DNA of 64,000 bases from Streptomyces daqingensis. Its GTDB lineage: Bacteria; Actinomycetota; Actinomycetes; Streptomycetales; Streptomycetaceae. The stretch lies in contig NZ_BMMP01000007.1 of assembly GCF_014645895.1 (NCBI RefSeq), positions 248,001 to 312,000 on the forward strand. The letters run 5' to 3'. The translations under genes were made by a program, and so were the position numbers. The notes under the pieces are model-generated. The model did not search any database and was not told the origin of the DNA. It saw nothing but the letters and a program-made list of their open reading frames with translations. This document shows positions 9,452-19,171 of this stretch, in pieces (the first letter of the stretch is position 1; each line of letters begins with the position of its first letter).

Positions 9452-9677
9452 GACGCCCCGTCATAAACTTTGCGTCCCGTTCGGGCGATTGCGCCCGCGG
9501 ACACGGGGATGTTTCGAGGAGGTCTCAACTCACACTCATGAGTGACGCGCGCCACCGCTCCCGCCACCAGCGCGGTAGTGCGTGGGGGAGCTCATGCCGC
9601 ACACCCGTACGCTCTGTTCCGCATTCCTCTTATGGTGAGCAGTATTGAAGTCCGAGTCGGGACGAGGAGGAACAGCG

Positions 9678-10757
9678 GTGAGTGAGAAGACGCCCAGGCT
9701 GCGCGGCGCGCTCGAGGGGATCCCCACCTACAGGCCCGGACGGCCGGCCGCCTCCGGAACGGCCGCGTACAAGCTGTCCTCCAACGAGAACCCCTACCCC
9801 CCGCTGCCGGGTGTCCTGGAGACGATGACGGCGGCCACGGCGAAGGCCAACCGCTATCCGGACATGGCCTGCACGGCGCTGATGGCCGAACTGGCGGAGC
9901 GCTTCGGCGTCCCCGTCGAGCACGTGGCCACCGGCACCGGCTCGGTCGGCGTCGCCCAGCAGCTGCTCCAGAGCACCGCGGGCCCGGGCGACGAGGTGGT
10001 CTACGCCTGGCGGTCCTTCGAGGCCTACCCGATCGTCACCCAGATCTCCGGCGCCACCTCGGTGCAGGTCCCGCTGACCGAGGGCGAGGAGCACGACCTG
10101 GACGCGATGGCCGACGCGGTCACCGAGCGCACCAGGCTGATCTTCGTCTGCAATCCCAACAACCCCACGGGCGTGGCCATCCGCCGGGACGCCCTGGAGC
10201 GGTTCCTGGACCGGGTGCCGGAAGACGTCCTGGTCGTACTGGACGAGGCGTACCGCGAGTTCGTCCGCGACGAGGACGTCCCGGACGGGATCTCCCTCTA
10301 CCGCGACCGTCCCAACGTCTGCGTGCTGCGCACCTTCTCGAAGGCGTACGGCCTGGCCGGGCTCCGGGTCGGCTTCGCCGTCGCTCACGAGCCGGTCGCC
10401 GCCGCGCTGCGCAAGACCGCCGTGCCGTTCGGGGTCAGCCAGGTCGCCCAGGACGCCGCGGTGGCGTCGCTGCGCAGCGAGGACGCGCTGCTGGAGCGGG
10501 TGGAGACGCTCGTGGCGGAGCGTGCGCGCGTCTCGCGCGAGCTGGTGGCGCAGGGCTGGACGGTCCCGGAGTCGCAGGCCAACTTCGTGTGGCTGCGGCT
10601 GGGCGAGCGTACGGTCGACTTCGCGGCGGCGTGCGAGAAGGCCGGTGCGGTGGTCCGCCCGTTCGCCGGCGAGGGAGTGCGCGTCACGGTGGGGGAGAGC
10701 GAGGCGAACGACATCTTCCTGCAGACCGCCGCCGCCTTCCGCAAGAACGAACTCTGA
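9678..10757 (+). CDS. hisC: Histidinol-phosphate/aromatic aminotransferase
   Basis: 359 aa class I/II PLP aminotransferase. Landmarks are [15 protein letters not shown] at the N-terminus, [22 protein letters not shown] and the PLP lysine in [14 protein letters not shown]. Such HisC-like enzymes convert imidazole-acetol phosphate to histidinol phosphate, or act on aromatic 2-oxo acids; outside a his operon, as here, the aromatic (Phe/Tyr) role is plausible. GTG 9678 is preceded by GAGGAGG at a spacing of seven. A strong hairpin follows at 10798-10862. Confidence 0.85.
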   Translation: MSEKTPRLRGALEGIPTYRPGRPAASGTAAYKLSSNENPYPPLPGVLETMTAATAKANRYPDMACTALMAELAERFGVPVEHVATGTGSVGVAQQLLQSTAGPGDEVVYAWRSFEAYPIVTQISGATSVQVPLTEGEEHDLDAMADAVTERTRLIFVCNPNNPTGVAIRRDALERFLDRVPEDVLVVLDEAYREFVRDEDVPDGISLYRDRPNVCVLRTFSKAYGLAGLRVGFAVAHEPVAAALRKTAVPFGVSQVAQDAAVASLRSEDALLERVETLVAERARVSRELVAQGWTVPESQANFVWLRLGERTVDFAAACEKAGAVVRPFAGEGVRVTVGESEANDIFLQTAAAFRKNEL

Positions 10758-10797
10758 CCTCACGGCCGGCGCGGCCCCTCGGTCCGCGAACCGGCGA

Positions 10798-10862
10798 CAC
10801 GACGGCGGCCCGTCCGCCCTGCCCTCAGCGGGGGCAGGCGCAGGCGGGCCGCCGCCGTCGTG
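10798..10862 (+). terminator. Hairpin terminator after hisC
   Basis: Arms CACGACGGCGGCCCG and CGGGCCGCCGCCGTCGTG pair with a 3-nt bulge, and an inner CTGCCC/GGGCAG stem is nested inside. It is GC-rich with no T-run, as usual for actinomycete terminators. It insulates hisC from the cyd promoter. Confidence 0.6.
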
Positions 10863-10946
10863 GCCGCCCGTCCTGCCGGGCAGATGTGGCCTTCCTCCCT
10901 TTTCGGCGCCCCCGCTGCGCGGGCGGTCCGGCGTGGTCGTAGCATT

Positions 10947-10974
10947 ACTTGTGAATGTGAACGCATTCACAAGT
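10947..10974. promoter_or_regulatory. Rex operator upstream of cydABDC
   Basis: TGTGAA-CGCA-TTCACA at 10956-10971 is a perfect 16-bp inverted repeat matching the Streptomyces Rex operator core. It is nested in a longer inverted repeat (arms ACTTGTGAATG/CATTCACAAGT, 10947-10957 and 10964-10974), which adds a third half-site. Rex senses NADH/NAD+ and is known to repress cydABCD in S. coelicolor. The site lies 79 bp upstream of the cydA start, where binding would block the promoter. Confidence 0.85.
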
Positions 10975-11049
10975 GCACTCGGCGGGCCCCGGCGTTCTGA
11001 CTCGACCAGGAGGAACGCGGGGCGCGGTGGAAGGCAAAGGAGAGAGCCG

Positions 11050-12573
11050 GTGGAGATCACAGCTCTGGCGCCGGAGACGCTGGCACGCTGGCAGTTCGGC
11101 GTCACGACCGTCTACCACTTCCTCTTCGTCCCCCTGACGATCTCGCTGGCCTCCCTCGTCGCCGGGCTCGAGACGGCGTGGGTGCGCACCGGCAAGGAGA
11201 GGTACCTGCGGGCCACCAAGTTCTGGGGGAAGCTCTTCCTGATCAACATCGCCATGGGCGTGGTGACGGGAATCCTGCAGGAGTTCCAGTTCGGGATGAA
11301 CTGGTCGGACTACTCGCGCTTCGTCGGGGACGTGTTCGGCGCCCCGCTCGCCTTCGAAGCGCTCATCGCCTTCTTCTTCGAGTCGACCTTCATCGGGCTG
11401 TGGATCTTCGGCTGGGACAAGCTGCCCAAGCGCCTCCACGCGGCGTGCATGTGGATGGTCGCCCTCGGCACCGTCCTGTCCGCCTACTTCATCCTCGCCG
11501 CCAACTCCTGGATGCAGCACCCCGTGGGCTACCGCATCAACCCGGACAACGGCAGGGCCGAACTCACCGACATCCTCCGCGTGCTCACGCAGAACACCGC
11601 CGTCGCGCAGTTCGCGCACACCCTGGCCGCGGCGTTCCTCACGGGCGGCGCGTTCGTCGTCGGCGTCGCCGCGTACCACCTCGTGCGGGGGAGGCACGTG
11701 GCGGTGATGCGCTCCTCGCTGCGTCTGGGGCTGGTCACGCTCGTGGCCGCCGGGGCGCTCACGGCCGTCTCCGGCGACCGGCTGGGGAAGATCATGTACG
11801 ACCAGCAGCCGATGAAGATGGCCGCCGCCGAAGCCCTGTGGGAGACGCAGGCGCCCGCGCCCTTCTCGCTCTTCGCCTACGGAGACGTCGACGAAGGCCA
11901 CAACGAGGTCGCCGTCGAAGTGCCGGGGCTGCTCTCCTTCCTCGCGCACGACGACTTCTCCGCCGCCGTCCCCGGCATCAACGACACGCAGAAGGCGCTG
12001 CAGGAGAAGTACGGCGAGGAGACGGGCATCACCGACTTCCGGCCCAACATCCCCCTTGCCTACTGGTCGTTCCGCTGGATGATCGGCTTCGGCATGACGT
12101 CGCTGGCGCTGGGGACCGCCGGCCTCTACCTCACCCGGCGCAGGCTCTGGCTCTCCCCCCGGCTCCGCACGTCCGGCGACGAGGTCCCCGTCCTCGCCCT
12201 GACCCGCGACCGCGCGGCCGGCCCCGCCCTCACCCGCTGGTACTGGCGGCTCGCGCTGCTGACCATGGCGTTCCCGCTCGCCGCCAACGCCTGGGGGTGG
12301 ATCTTCACCGAGACCGGCCGGCAGCCGTGGGTCGTCTACGGCGTGCTGCCCACGTCCGCGGCGGTCTCGCCCAGCGTGAGCCAGGGCGAGGTCATCACGT
12401 CGATGTCCGTGTTCATCGCGCTGTACGCCGTCCTCGCCGTCGTCGAGGTCAGGCTGCTCGTGAAGTACGTCAAGGCCGGGCCCCCGGAGCTGACCGACGA
12501 CGACCTCGACCCGCCCACCCGGATCGGCGGTCACGACGCCGACGCCGACAGGCCGATGGCCTTCTCGTACTGA
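11050..12573 (+). CDS. cydA: Cytochrome bd ubiquinol oxidase subunit I
   Basis: 507 aa, about nine membrane helices. It holds the quinol site and hemes b558, b595 and d. Family landmarks include RWQFGVTTVYHFLFVPLTIS at the N-terminus (His heme ligand), the helix around SFRWMIGFGMT and the GRQPW motif in TETGRQPWVVYG. It reduces O2 to water with menaquinol and has high oxygen affinity. GTG 11050 has GGAGAG upstream. It is ten bases from cydB in an operon controlled by the Rex site. Confidence 0.95.
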   Translation: MEITALAPETLARWQFGVTTVYHFLFVPLTISLASLVAGLETAWVRTGKERYLRATKFWGKLFLINIAMGVVTGILQEFQFGMNWSDYSRFVGDVFGAPLAFEALIAFFFESTFIGLWIFGWDKLPKRLHAACMWMVALGTVLSAYFILAANSWMQHPVGYRINPDNGRAELTDILRVLTQNTAVAQFAHTLAAAFLTGGAFVVGVAAYHLVRGRHVAVMRSSLRLGLVTLVAAGALTAVSGDRLGKIMYDQQPMKMAAAEALWETQAPAPFSLFAYGDVDEGHNEVAVEVPGLLSFLAHDDFSAAVPGINDTQKALQEKYGEETGITDFRPNIPLAYWSFRWMIGFGMTSLALGTAGLYLTRRRLWLSPRLRTSGDEVPVLALTRDRAAGPALTRWYWRLALLTMAFPLAANAWGWIFTETGRQPWVVYGVLPTSAAVSPSVSQGEVITSMSVFIALYAVLAVVEVRLLVKYVKAGPPELTDDDLDPPTRIGGHDADADRPMAFSY

Positions 12574-12583
12574 GGAGAGAGCG

Positions 12584-13585
12584 ATGCAACTGCACGACGT
12601 CTGGTTCGCCGCCATCGGCGTGCTGTGGACCGGCTACTTCTTCCTGGAGGGCTTCGACTTCGGCATCGGCGTCCTCACCCGCCTCCTCGCACGCGACCGG
12701 ACGGAACGCCGGGTGCTCATCAACACCATCGGACCGGTCTGGGACGGCAACGAGGTGTGGCTGCTGACCGCGGCGGGGGCGACCTTCGCCGCCTTCCCCG
12801 ACTGGTACGCGACGCTCTTCTCGGGCTTCTACCTGCCGCTGCTGCTCGTCCTCGTCTGCCTCATCGTGCGCGGCGTGGCCTTCGAGTACCGCGCCAAGCG
12901 GCCCGAGCGCGGCTGGCAGGACCGCTGGGAGGCCGCGCTGTTCGTGACCTCGCTGCTTCCGGCGTTCCTCTGGGGCGCCGTCTTCGCCAACATCGTGCGG
13001 GGCGTGCCGATCGACGCGCGGAAGGACTACGCCGGGACGACCGCCGACCTGTTCGGCCCCTACGCGCTGCTCGGCGGGCTGGCGACGCTCGTCCTCTTCA
13101 CCTTCCACGGCAGCGTCTTCGCCGCGCTGAAGACCACCGGCGCCATACGCCTGCGGGCGCGGCGGCTCGCGGGCCGGCTCGGTCTCGCCGCGGCCGCCGT
13201 GCTGGCGGTCTTCCTCGCGTGGACGCAGCAGCACACCGGCGGCACCGGGAGCCTCATCGCACTCGCGGTGGCACTGGCCGCGCTGCTCGCCGCCGTGCTC
13301 GCGAACAGGGCGGGCCGGGAGGGCTGGGCCTTCGGGCTGTCCGGGGTGACCGTCGCCGCCACGGTGGCCATGCTCTTCCTCGCGCTCTTCCCCGACGTGA
13401 TGCCGTCCTCGCTCGACTCCGGCTGGAGCCTGACGGCCGAGGGCTCGGCCTCCAGCCCGTACACGCTGAGGATCATGAGCTGGTGTGCGGCCTTCGCCAC
13501 ACCGGTCGTCCTTCTCTACCAGGGGTGGACATACTGGGTCTTCCGCAAGCGCATCGGCACGCAGCACATCGCCGGCAACCACTGA
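12584..13585 (+). CDS. cydB: Cytochrome bd ubiquinol oxidase subunit II
   Basis: 333 aa, about eight membrane helices, starting MQLHDVWFAAIGVLWTGYFF and containing the conserved GFDFGIG and GPVWDGNEVWLL motifs. It pairs with CydA to form the bd oxidase in the plasma membrane. It lies ten bases after cydA and nine before cydDC. The N-terminal EGFDFGIGVLTRLL and WDGNEVWL blocks are the family signature. Confidence 0.95.
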   Translation: MQLHDVWFAAIGVLWTGYFFLEGFDFGIGVLTRLLARDRTERRVLINTIGPVWDGNEVWLLTAAGATFAAFPDWYATLFSGFYLPLLLVLVCLIVRGVAFEYRAKRPERGWQDRWEAALFVTSLLPAFLWGAVFANIVRGVPIDARKDYAGTTADLFGPYALLGGLATLVLFTFHGSVFAALKTTGAIRLRARRLAGRLGLAAAAVLAVFLAWTQQHTGGTGSLIALAVALAALLAAVLANRAGREGWAFGLSGVTVAATVAMLFLALFPDVMPSSLDSGWSLTAEGSASSPYTLRIMSWCAAFATPVVLLYQGWTYWVFRKRIGTQHIAGNH

Positions 13586-13594
13586 GGTCACCCC

Positions 13595-16500
13595 ATGAAG
13601 CCCGTAGACCCGCGCCTGCTCAGGTACGCCCGCACCACGCGGGTCTTCCTCGCGGCCTCCGTATTGCTGGGGCTGGCATCCGCGGGACTGGTCGTCGCGC
13701 AGGCGATGCTGATCGCCGACGTCGTCGTGCGCGGCTTCCAGGAGCACGCCACGGCAGGGCAGTTGCGGACCCCGCTGATGCTGCTCGCCGCCACGGCGGG
13801 CGGCCGGGCACTGGTGTCCTGGCTGACGGAGCTGACCGCGCACCGCTGCAGCGCCGCGGTCAAGTCGCAGCTGCGCACGCGGCTGCTGGAGCACGCCGGC
13901 AGGCTCGGCCCGGCGTGGCTGTCGAAGCAGCGCACCGGTGAACTCGTCACGCTCGCCACACGCGGCGTCGACGCCCTCGACGACTACTTCGCCCGCTACC
14001 TCCCCCAGCTCGCGCTCGCCGTCGTCGTCCCCGTGGCGGTGCTGGCGAGGATCGTCACGGCCGACTGGGTCTCCGCCGCGGTCATCACCGTGACCCTTCC
14101 GCTGATCCCGCTCTTCATGGTGCTGGTCGGCTGGGCGGCCCAGGCCCGCATGGACCGCCAGTGGCGGCTGCTCTCCCGGCTCTCCGGCCACTTCCTCGAC
14201 GTCGTCTCCGGCCTGCCCACCCTCAAGGTCTTCGGCCGGGCCAAGGCGCAGGCGGAGAACATCCGCGCCATCACCGCCGACTACCGGCGGGCCACGCTGC
14301 GGACCCTGCGCATCGCGTTCCTCTCCTCGTTCGTCCTGGAGCTCCTGGCGACGATCTCCGTGGCGCTCGTGGCCGTCGGCATCGGCATGCGCCTCGTGCA
14401 CGGCGAACTCGACCTGCACACCGGGCTGCTCGTCCTCGTCCTGGCACCCGAGGCGTACCTGCCGCTGCGGCAGGTCGGCACCCAGTACCACGCCGCCGCC
14501 GAGGGGCTGTCCGCCGCCGAGGAGGTCTTCGCCGTACTGGAGGAGGCCCCGCCGGAGGTCTCCGGGCCGCCCGCCCCCGATCTGCGGTCCGCGGACATCA
14601 CGGTCGACGGCCTCGTCGTACGTCACGAGGGCCGCCGCGAGGACTCGCTGCCCGCCACCTCCCTGACGCTCGCGCCGGGCGAGACGCTCGCTCTTACCGG
14701 TCCGTCCGGTTCGGGGAAGACGACGCTGGTGAACGCGCTGCTCGGCTTCGTCCGCCCCGCCGAGGGCAGCATCCAGGCCGGCGGTGCGCGGCTGGGCGGC
14801 TTCGGACTCGCGAGCTGGCACGAGCAGATCGCCTGGGTCCCGCAGCATCCGCATCTCTTCGCGGGGACCGTCGCGGACAACGTGCGGCTGGCCCGGCCCG
14901 GGGCCACGGACGCCGAGGTGCGCGCCGCGCTCGACGCGGCGTGCGCGGGCCTCGACCCGGCGGCCGGACTCGGCGAGGGCGGGGCGGGCGTGTCGGCGGG
15001 GCAGCGCCAACGGGTCGCGCTGGCACGGGCGTTCCTCGCCGACCGCCCGCTGCTGCTGCTCGACGAGCCGACGGCGGCGCTGGACGGCGAGACGGAGGCG
15101 TCCGTCGTCGAGACGGTCCGCCGCCTCTGCGCCGACCGCACGGTCCTGCTGATCACGCACCGCCCCGCGCTGCTGGGCGTCGCGGACCGGGTGCTGCGTC
15201 TGGAGGGGCACCGGGCGGAGACGGACGGGCGGTCCGGGACCGCCGGGGAGCCCGGCCCGTGGCGCGGCCGCCCGGTGCCGGCCGCCTCCCCGGGGCCCGC
15301 ACACGCGGACGCCGCCGCGGACGAGGCCGCGGCGCCGGCCGTCCCGGAGCCCCGTCCCTCCGTCGGCGGCACCACCTCCGAGACCCGGCAGCCCCCGCAG
15401 CCGCGGGACGCCTCCGGCGTTCTCACGCTGCGCGCCGCGACCCCGCGAGCCGCCCTCGCCCTCCTCCTCGGCTCGCTGGCGCTGCTCAGCGCCGTGGGCC
15501 TCATGGCCACTTCCGGCTGGCTGATCTCCAGGGCGGCACAGCATCCGCCGGTGCTCTACCTCATGGTCGCCGTCACGGCGACGCGCGCGTTCGGCATCGG
15601 GCGCGCCGTCTTCCGGTACGCCGAGCGCCTCGTCTCCCACGACGCGGTGCTGCGCGTCCTGGCCGACGTCCGCGTGCAGGTCCACCGCCGGCTGGAGCGG
15701 CTGGCACCCGCCGGGCTGCGCCGCAGCCACCGCGGCGACCTGCTGACCCGCCTCGTCGCCGACGTCGACGCCCTCCAGGACCACCTGCTGCGCTGGCTTC
15801 TCCCCGCCGCGGTCGCGGTCACCGTCGGGACCGTCGCCGTCGGCTTCACCGCGGCGCTGCTCCCGGCCGCCGGGGCGGCCCTCGCCGCGGGCCTGCTCGC
15901 GGCGGGCGCCGCAGTCCCCGCACTGGCCGGCGTGCTCTCCCGGCGCACGGAGCGCCGCCTCGCCCCGGCGCGCGCCGCGCTCGCCACCCGGGTGGTCGAC
16001 CTCCTCACGGGAACCGCCGAGTCGACCGTCGCGGGGGCGCTGCCCGCCCGTACCGCCGCGGCACGCGACGCCGACGCCGGTCTGACCCGCCTCGCCGCGC
16101 GCTCCGCCGCCGTCACCGCCCTCGGTTCCGGCCTGGCCGCGCTCGCGTCGGGGCTCACCGTCACCGCAGCCGCCTGGACCGGGGTCGCGGCGGTGCACGA
16201 CGGGTCTCTCGACGGGGTGTGGCTGGCGGCGCTCGTCCTGACGCCGCTCGCCGCGTTCGAGGCGGTCAGCGGGATGCCGCTCGCCGTCCAGTACCGGCAG
16301 CGCACCCGGCGTTCGGCGGAGCGGATACGCGAGGTGCTGGAAGCGCGCGAACCCGTCCGGGAGCCGGAGCGTCCCCTTCCCGCGCCTGCCTCCCCCTTCC
16401 CCGTCGAGCTGCGGAACGTCACCGTCCGCTACCCGGACGAGGAGGACGCCGCCCCCGGCTGCCGGACGCCCGCGCCGCTCGCGGAATTCGGTCTGACGCT

Positions 16501-17272
16501 CGCACCCGGGCACCGCGTCGCGGTGGTAGGCGCCTCCGGCTCCGGCAAGACGACGCTCGCGCAGGCGCTGCTGCGCTTCCTCGACGTGCGGAGCGGTACG
16601 TACACCCTCGGCGGAGTCCCGGCGGAGCGGCTGGAGTCCGACGAGGTCCGCCGCTTCGTCGGCCTGTGCGCGCAGGACGCCCACATCTTCGACAGCTCGC
16701 TCCGGGAGAACCTGCGCCTCGCCCGTACCGGCGCGGACGACGCCGAGCTGCACCGGGCCCTGGCCGCCGCCCGGCTCGGAACGTGGGCCGCCACGCTGCC
16801 CGACGGGCTCGACACCCTCGTCGGCGAGCACGGAGCCCGGCTCTCCGGCGGGCAGCGCCAACGGCTCGCGCTCGCACGGGCGTTGCTCGCGGACTTCCCC
16901 GTCCTCGTCCTCGACGAGCCCGCCGAGCACCTCGACCTCCCCACCGCGGACGCGCTCACCGCGGACCTGCTCGCCGCCACGGAGGGCCGCACGACGGTGC
17001 TGATCACGCACCGGCTCCACGGCCTCGACGCGGTGGACGAGGTGGTGGTGCTGGACGGCGGACGCACGGCCGAACGCGGCACCTACCGCGAACTGGCGGC
17101 CGCGGGAGGCCCGTTCAGCAGGATGCTGGCGCGGGAAGCCGAGGCGGCGACGGCGGGCGCCGGTGCGGAGCCCGGCGAGGCGGGCGCGGTCAGCGGCGCG
17201 CGCGGTCCGGCACAGCGCCGGACGGCGGAGCCGCCGGACCGGGGTCCGTCCCGAGCAGCAGCCGCTCGATGA
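13595..17272 (+). CDS. cydDC: Fused CydD-CydC ABC exporter
   Basis: 1225 aa carrying two complete exporter halves in one chain. Half 1 (CydD-like, 1-565) has a six-helix membrane domain, Walker A GPSGSGKTT, signature VSAGQ and Walker B LLLLDEPTAALD. A 50-residue acidic/Pro linker follows. Half 2 (CydC-like, about 615-1225) has Walker A GASGSGKTT, canonical LSGGQ and Walker B VLVLDEPAEHLD. CydDC exports glutathione/cysteine-type thiols (mycothiol or Cys here) and is needed to assemble heme into bd oxidase. The VSAGQ in half 1 departs from LSGGQ. Its 3' end overlaps the convergent HAD gene by 83 bp. Confidence 0.93.
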   Translation: MKPVDPRLLRYARTTRVFLAASVLLGLASAGLVVAQAMLIADVVVRGFQEHATAGQLRTPLMLLAATAGGRALVSWLTELTAHRCSAAVKSQLRTRLLEHAGRLGPAWLSKQRTGELVTLATRGVDALDDYFARYLPQLALAVVVPVAVLARIVTADWVSAAVITVTLPLIPLFMVLVGWAAQARMDRQWRLLSRLSGHFLDVVSGLPTLKVFGRAKAQAENIRAITADYRRATLRTLRIAFLSSFVLELLATISVALVAVGIGMRLVHGELDLHTGLLVLVLAPEAYLPLRQVGTQYHAAAEGLSAAEEVFAVLEEAPPEVSGPPAPDLRSADITVDGLVVRHEGRREDSLPATSLTLAPGETLALTGPSGSGKTTLVNALLGFVRPAEGSIQAGGARLGGFGLASWHEQIAWVPQHPHLFAGTVADNVRLARPGATDAEVRAALDAACAGLDPAAGLGEGGAGVSAGQRQRVALARAFLADRPLLLLDEPTAALDGETEASVVETVRRLCADRTVLLITHRPALLGVADRVLRLEGHRAETDGRSGTAGEPGPWRGRPVPAASPGPAHADAAADEAAAPAVPEPRPSVGGTTSETRQPPQPRDASGVLTLRAATPRAALALLLGSLALLSAVGLMATSGWLISRAAQHPPVLYLMVAVTATRAFGIGRAVFRYAERLVSHDAVLRVLADVRVQVHRRLERLAPAGLRRSHRGDLLTRLVADVDALQDHLLRWLLPAAVAVTVGTVAVGFTAALLPAAGAALAAGLLAAGAAVPALAGVLSRRTERRLAPARAALATRVVDLLTGTAESTVAGALPARTAAARDADAGLTRLAARSAAVTALGSGLAALASGLTVTAAAWTGVAAVHDGSLDGVWLAALVLTPLAAFEAVSGMPLAVQYRQRTRRSAERIREVLEAREPVREPERPLPAPASPFPVELRNVTVRYPDEEDAAPGCRTPAPLAEFGLTLAPGHRVAVVGASGSGKTTLAQALLRFLDVRSGTYTLGGVPAERLESDEVRRFVGLCAQDAHIFDSSLRENLRLARTGADDAELHRALAAARLGTWAATLPDGLDTLVGEHGARLSGGQRQRLALARALLADFPVLVLDEPAEHLDLPTADALTADLLAATEGRTTVLITHRLHGLDAVDEVVVLDGGRTAERGTYRELAAAGGPFSRMLAREAEAATAGAGAEPGEAGAVSGARGPAQRRTAEPPDRGPSRAAAAR

Positions 17273-18170
17273 CCTCCGCGACGCCGTCCGCCTCGTTGGA
17301 CGAGGTGACGTGCGTCGTGGCGGCGAGCACCTGAGGGTGCGCGTTGGCCATCGCGTAGGACGTTCCCGCCCAGCCCAGCATCTCCAGGTCGTTGGGCATG
17401 TCGCCGAAGGCGACGACCTCCTCCGGCTGGACGCCCCGCTCCGCGCAGCACTTCGCCAGAGTGCTGGCCTTGCTCACGCCCCGCCCGCTGATCTCCAGCA
17501 GCGCGGACTTGCTGGAGCGTGTGAACTGCGCGTGCGCGCCCGCCGCTTCGCGTCCGAGGGTGAGGAACTCGTCCGGTTCGAGCTCGGGGTGGTACGCGAG
17601 GAGTTTCAGGACGGGCTGTCCGTGGTCCAGAGGGGGCCTGGGGCCCGGGCCCGCTCCCAGCAGCTTCTCGGCGGGGGCGACGCAGCCCACCGGATCGGGG
17701 TGCAGGGCCGGGTAGGAGGGCTCGAAGTGGATTCCGCCGCTGCGTTCGACCGCGAAGCTCACACCGTCCGCCGCCTCGCGCAGCGCCTCCACGACGGCCA
17801 GCGCGTCGTCCAGCTCCAGCGCGCGCACGTCCACGACCTTGCGTCCCCGGTGCAGGTCGACGACCGCGGCGCCGTTCGCGCAGATGGCGAGACCGTGGCC
17901 GTGGACGTGCTCGCTCACCACGTCCATCCAGCGCGCAGGACGTCCCGTGACGAAGAAGACGTCGAGCCCAGCGACCTCTGCCGCCGCCAAGGCGGCGACC
18001 GTGCGGTCCGAGACCGTCTTGTCGTCGCGCAGCAGCGTGCCGTCGAGGTCCGTGGCGATCAGCCGCGGACGGACGGCGCGGGGGGTGCCCACGGCGGTGG
18101 CGGGGCCGGCGGAGGGCCCGGCGGCACAGGCGGCGGGAGACGGGCGCGGATCAGTCACAGCCCCCATCAT
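17190..18170 (-). CDS. HAD family hydrolase (Cof type)
   Basis: 326 aa. Motif I is [14 protein letters not shown] with both Asp residues; the type IIB cap follows; motif II is FFVTGRP and motif III/IV are VSKASTLAKC and [13 protein letters not shown]. These make a Mg-dependent phosphatase of the Cof/YidA group acting on small sugar phosphates or flavin nucleotides. The first 35 residues are Ala/Pro-rich, and a shorter start at GTG 18158 is possible. A paralogue lies at 31041-31901. Confidence 0.88.
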   Translation of the reverse strand: MMGAVTDPRPSPAACAAGPSAGPATAVGTPRAVRPRLIATDLDGTLLRDDKTVSDRTVAALAAAEVAGLDVFFVTGRPARWMDVVSEHVHGHGLAICANGAAVVDLHRGRKVVDVRALELDDALAVVEALREAADGVSFAVERSGGIHFEPSYPALHPDPVGCVAPAEKLLGAGPGPRPPLDHGQPVLKLLAYHPELEPDEFLTLGREAAGAHAQFTRSSKSALLEISGRGVSKASTLAKCCAERGVQPEEVVAFGDMPNDLEMLGWAGTSYAMANAHPQVLAATTHVTSSNEADGVAEVIERLLLGTDPGPAAPPSGAVPDRARR

Positions 18171-18262
18171 CGCTCATATGTACGCACACTCGTGCGCAGG
18201 GCTCCGCTGATGAGCGCTCCGAAAGGCGGCGGGGGCGCGCGCCCCGCCGGCTCGGCCGGCCT

Positions 18263-19171
18263 TCAGGCGTTCCGGTTGAGCTGCCCGGGCGCCTCCGTGG
18301 CGATCCGCTCGAAGACACCCTGGTCGGCTTCGAAACGGGTACCCGGCAGCGGCCAGTGCAGGACGATCTCCGTGATGCCGGCCTCGGCGTGCTTCCCGGC
18401 GAAGTCGACGAAGGCGTCGACCGATCCGAGGGGGTTCCCCGGCGTGAAGCCGGTGAGCAGGATCTTCTCCGGGACGGAGGAGTCCCGTCCGGTCTCGGCG
18501 CAGGCCGTGTCCAGCCGGGTGATCTGGTCCCGTACGGCCTGGAGGCTCTCCTCCGGGGTTCCCTCCGCGGAGACGCGGGGGTCGCCCGTCGTCACCCACG
18601 CGTCCCCGTAGCGCGCCGCGAGGAGGAGCCCGCGCGGGCCGGTGGCGGCGACGGCGAAGGGGAGGCGGGGCCGCTGGACGCAGCCGGGGACGCCGCGCAC
18701 CTCGTGCGCCGAGTAGAACGTTCCGTCGTAGGTGACCACGGGGTCGCGCAGCAGCCGGTCCAGCAGCGGCACGAACTCCGCGAAGCGGTCCGCCCGTTCG
18801 CGGGGGGTCCACGGCTGCTGCCCGAGGGCCGTCGCGTCGAAGCCGTTGCCTCCGGCGCCGACGCCGAGGACGACGCGTCCGCCGCTGACGTCGTCCAGGG
18901 TGAGCAGCTCCTTCGCCAGCGTCACCGGATGCCGGAAGTTCGGCGACGTGACGAGAGTGCCGAGGCGCAGCCGCGAGGTGGCCCCGGCGGCGGCCGTCAG
19001 CGTGGGCAGGGCGCCGAACCACGGGCCGTCGCGGAAGGGTTCGCGCCACGAGAGGTGGTCGTAGGTGTAGGCGGCGTGGAAGCCGAGCTCCTCGGCGCGG
19101 CGCCACCGCTCGCGGCCGCCCTCGTGCCAGCGGACGACGGGGAGGATCACGGTGCTCAGGCGCAGGCTCAT
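18263..19171 (-). CDS. LLM class F420-dependent oxidoreductase
   Basis: 302 aa luciferase-like monooxygenase fold (PF00296), with FHAAYTYDHLSWREPF near the N-terminus, LRLGTLVTSPNFRHPVTLAK and the GVGAGGNGFDA block that contacts the cofactor. Actinomycete members use F420 or FMN to oxidise small molecules; the substrate is unknown. ATG 19171 overlaps the TGA of the upstream DUF72 gene (ATGA), so the two are coupled. Confidence 0.85.
   Translation of the reverse strand: MSLRLSTVILPVVRWHEGGRERWRRAEELGFHAAYTYDHLSWREPFRDGPWFGALPTLTAAAGATSRLRLGTLVTSPNFRHPVTLAKELLTLDDVSGGRVVLGVGAGGNGFDATALGQQPWTPRERADRFAEFVPLLDRLLRDPVVTYDGTFYSAHEVRGVPGCVQRPRLPFAVAATGPRGLLLAARYGDAWVTTGDPRVSAEGTPEESLQAVRDQITRLDTACAETGRDSSVPEKILLTGFTPGNPLGSVDAFVDFAGKHAEAGITEIVLHWPLPGTRFEADQGVFERIATEAPGQLNRNA

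Noticed and set aside
9538..9648. Possible leader peptide before hisC (MSDARHRSRHQRGSAWGS...)
   Set aside because: Only three His residues in 36 codons, no terminator/antiterminator pair, and poor spacing from GAGGAGG. Not a convincing his leader.
12470..17020. Very long minus-strand frame opposite the cyd operon
   Set aside because: Composition is Arg/Gly/Pro/Glu-rich with no domain. The opposite strand encodes clear CydB and CydDC motifs, so it is a codon-bias artefact of GC-rich DNA.
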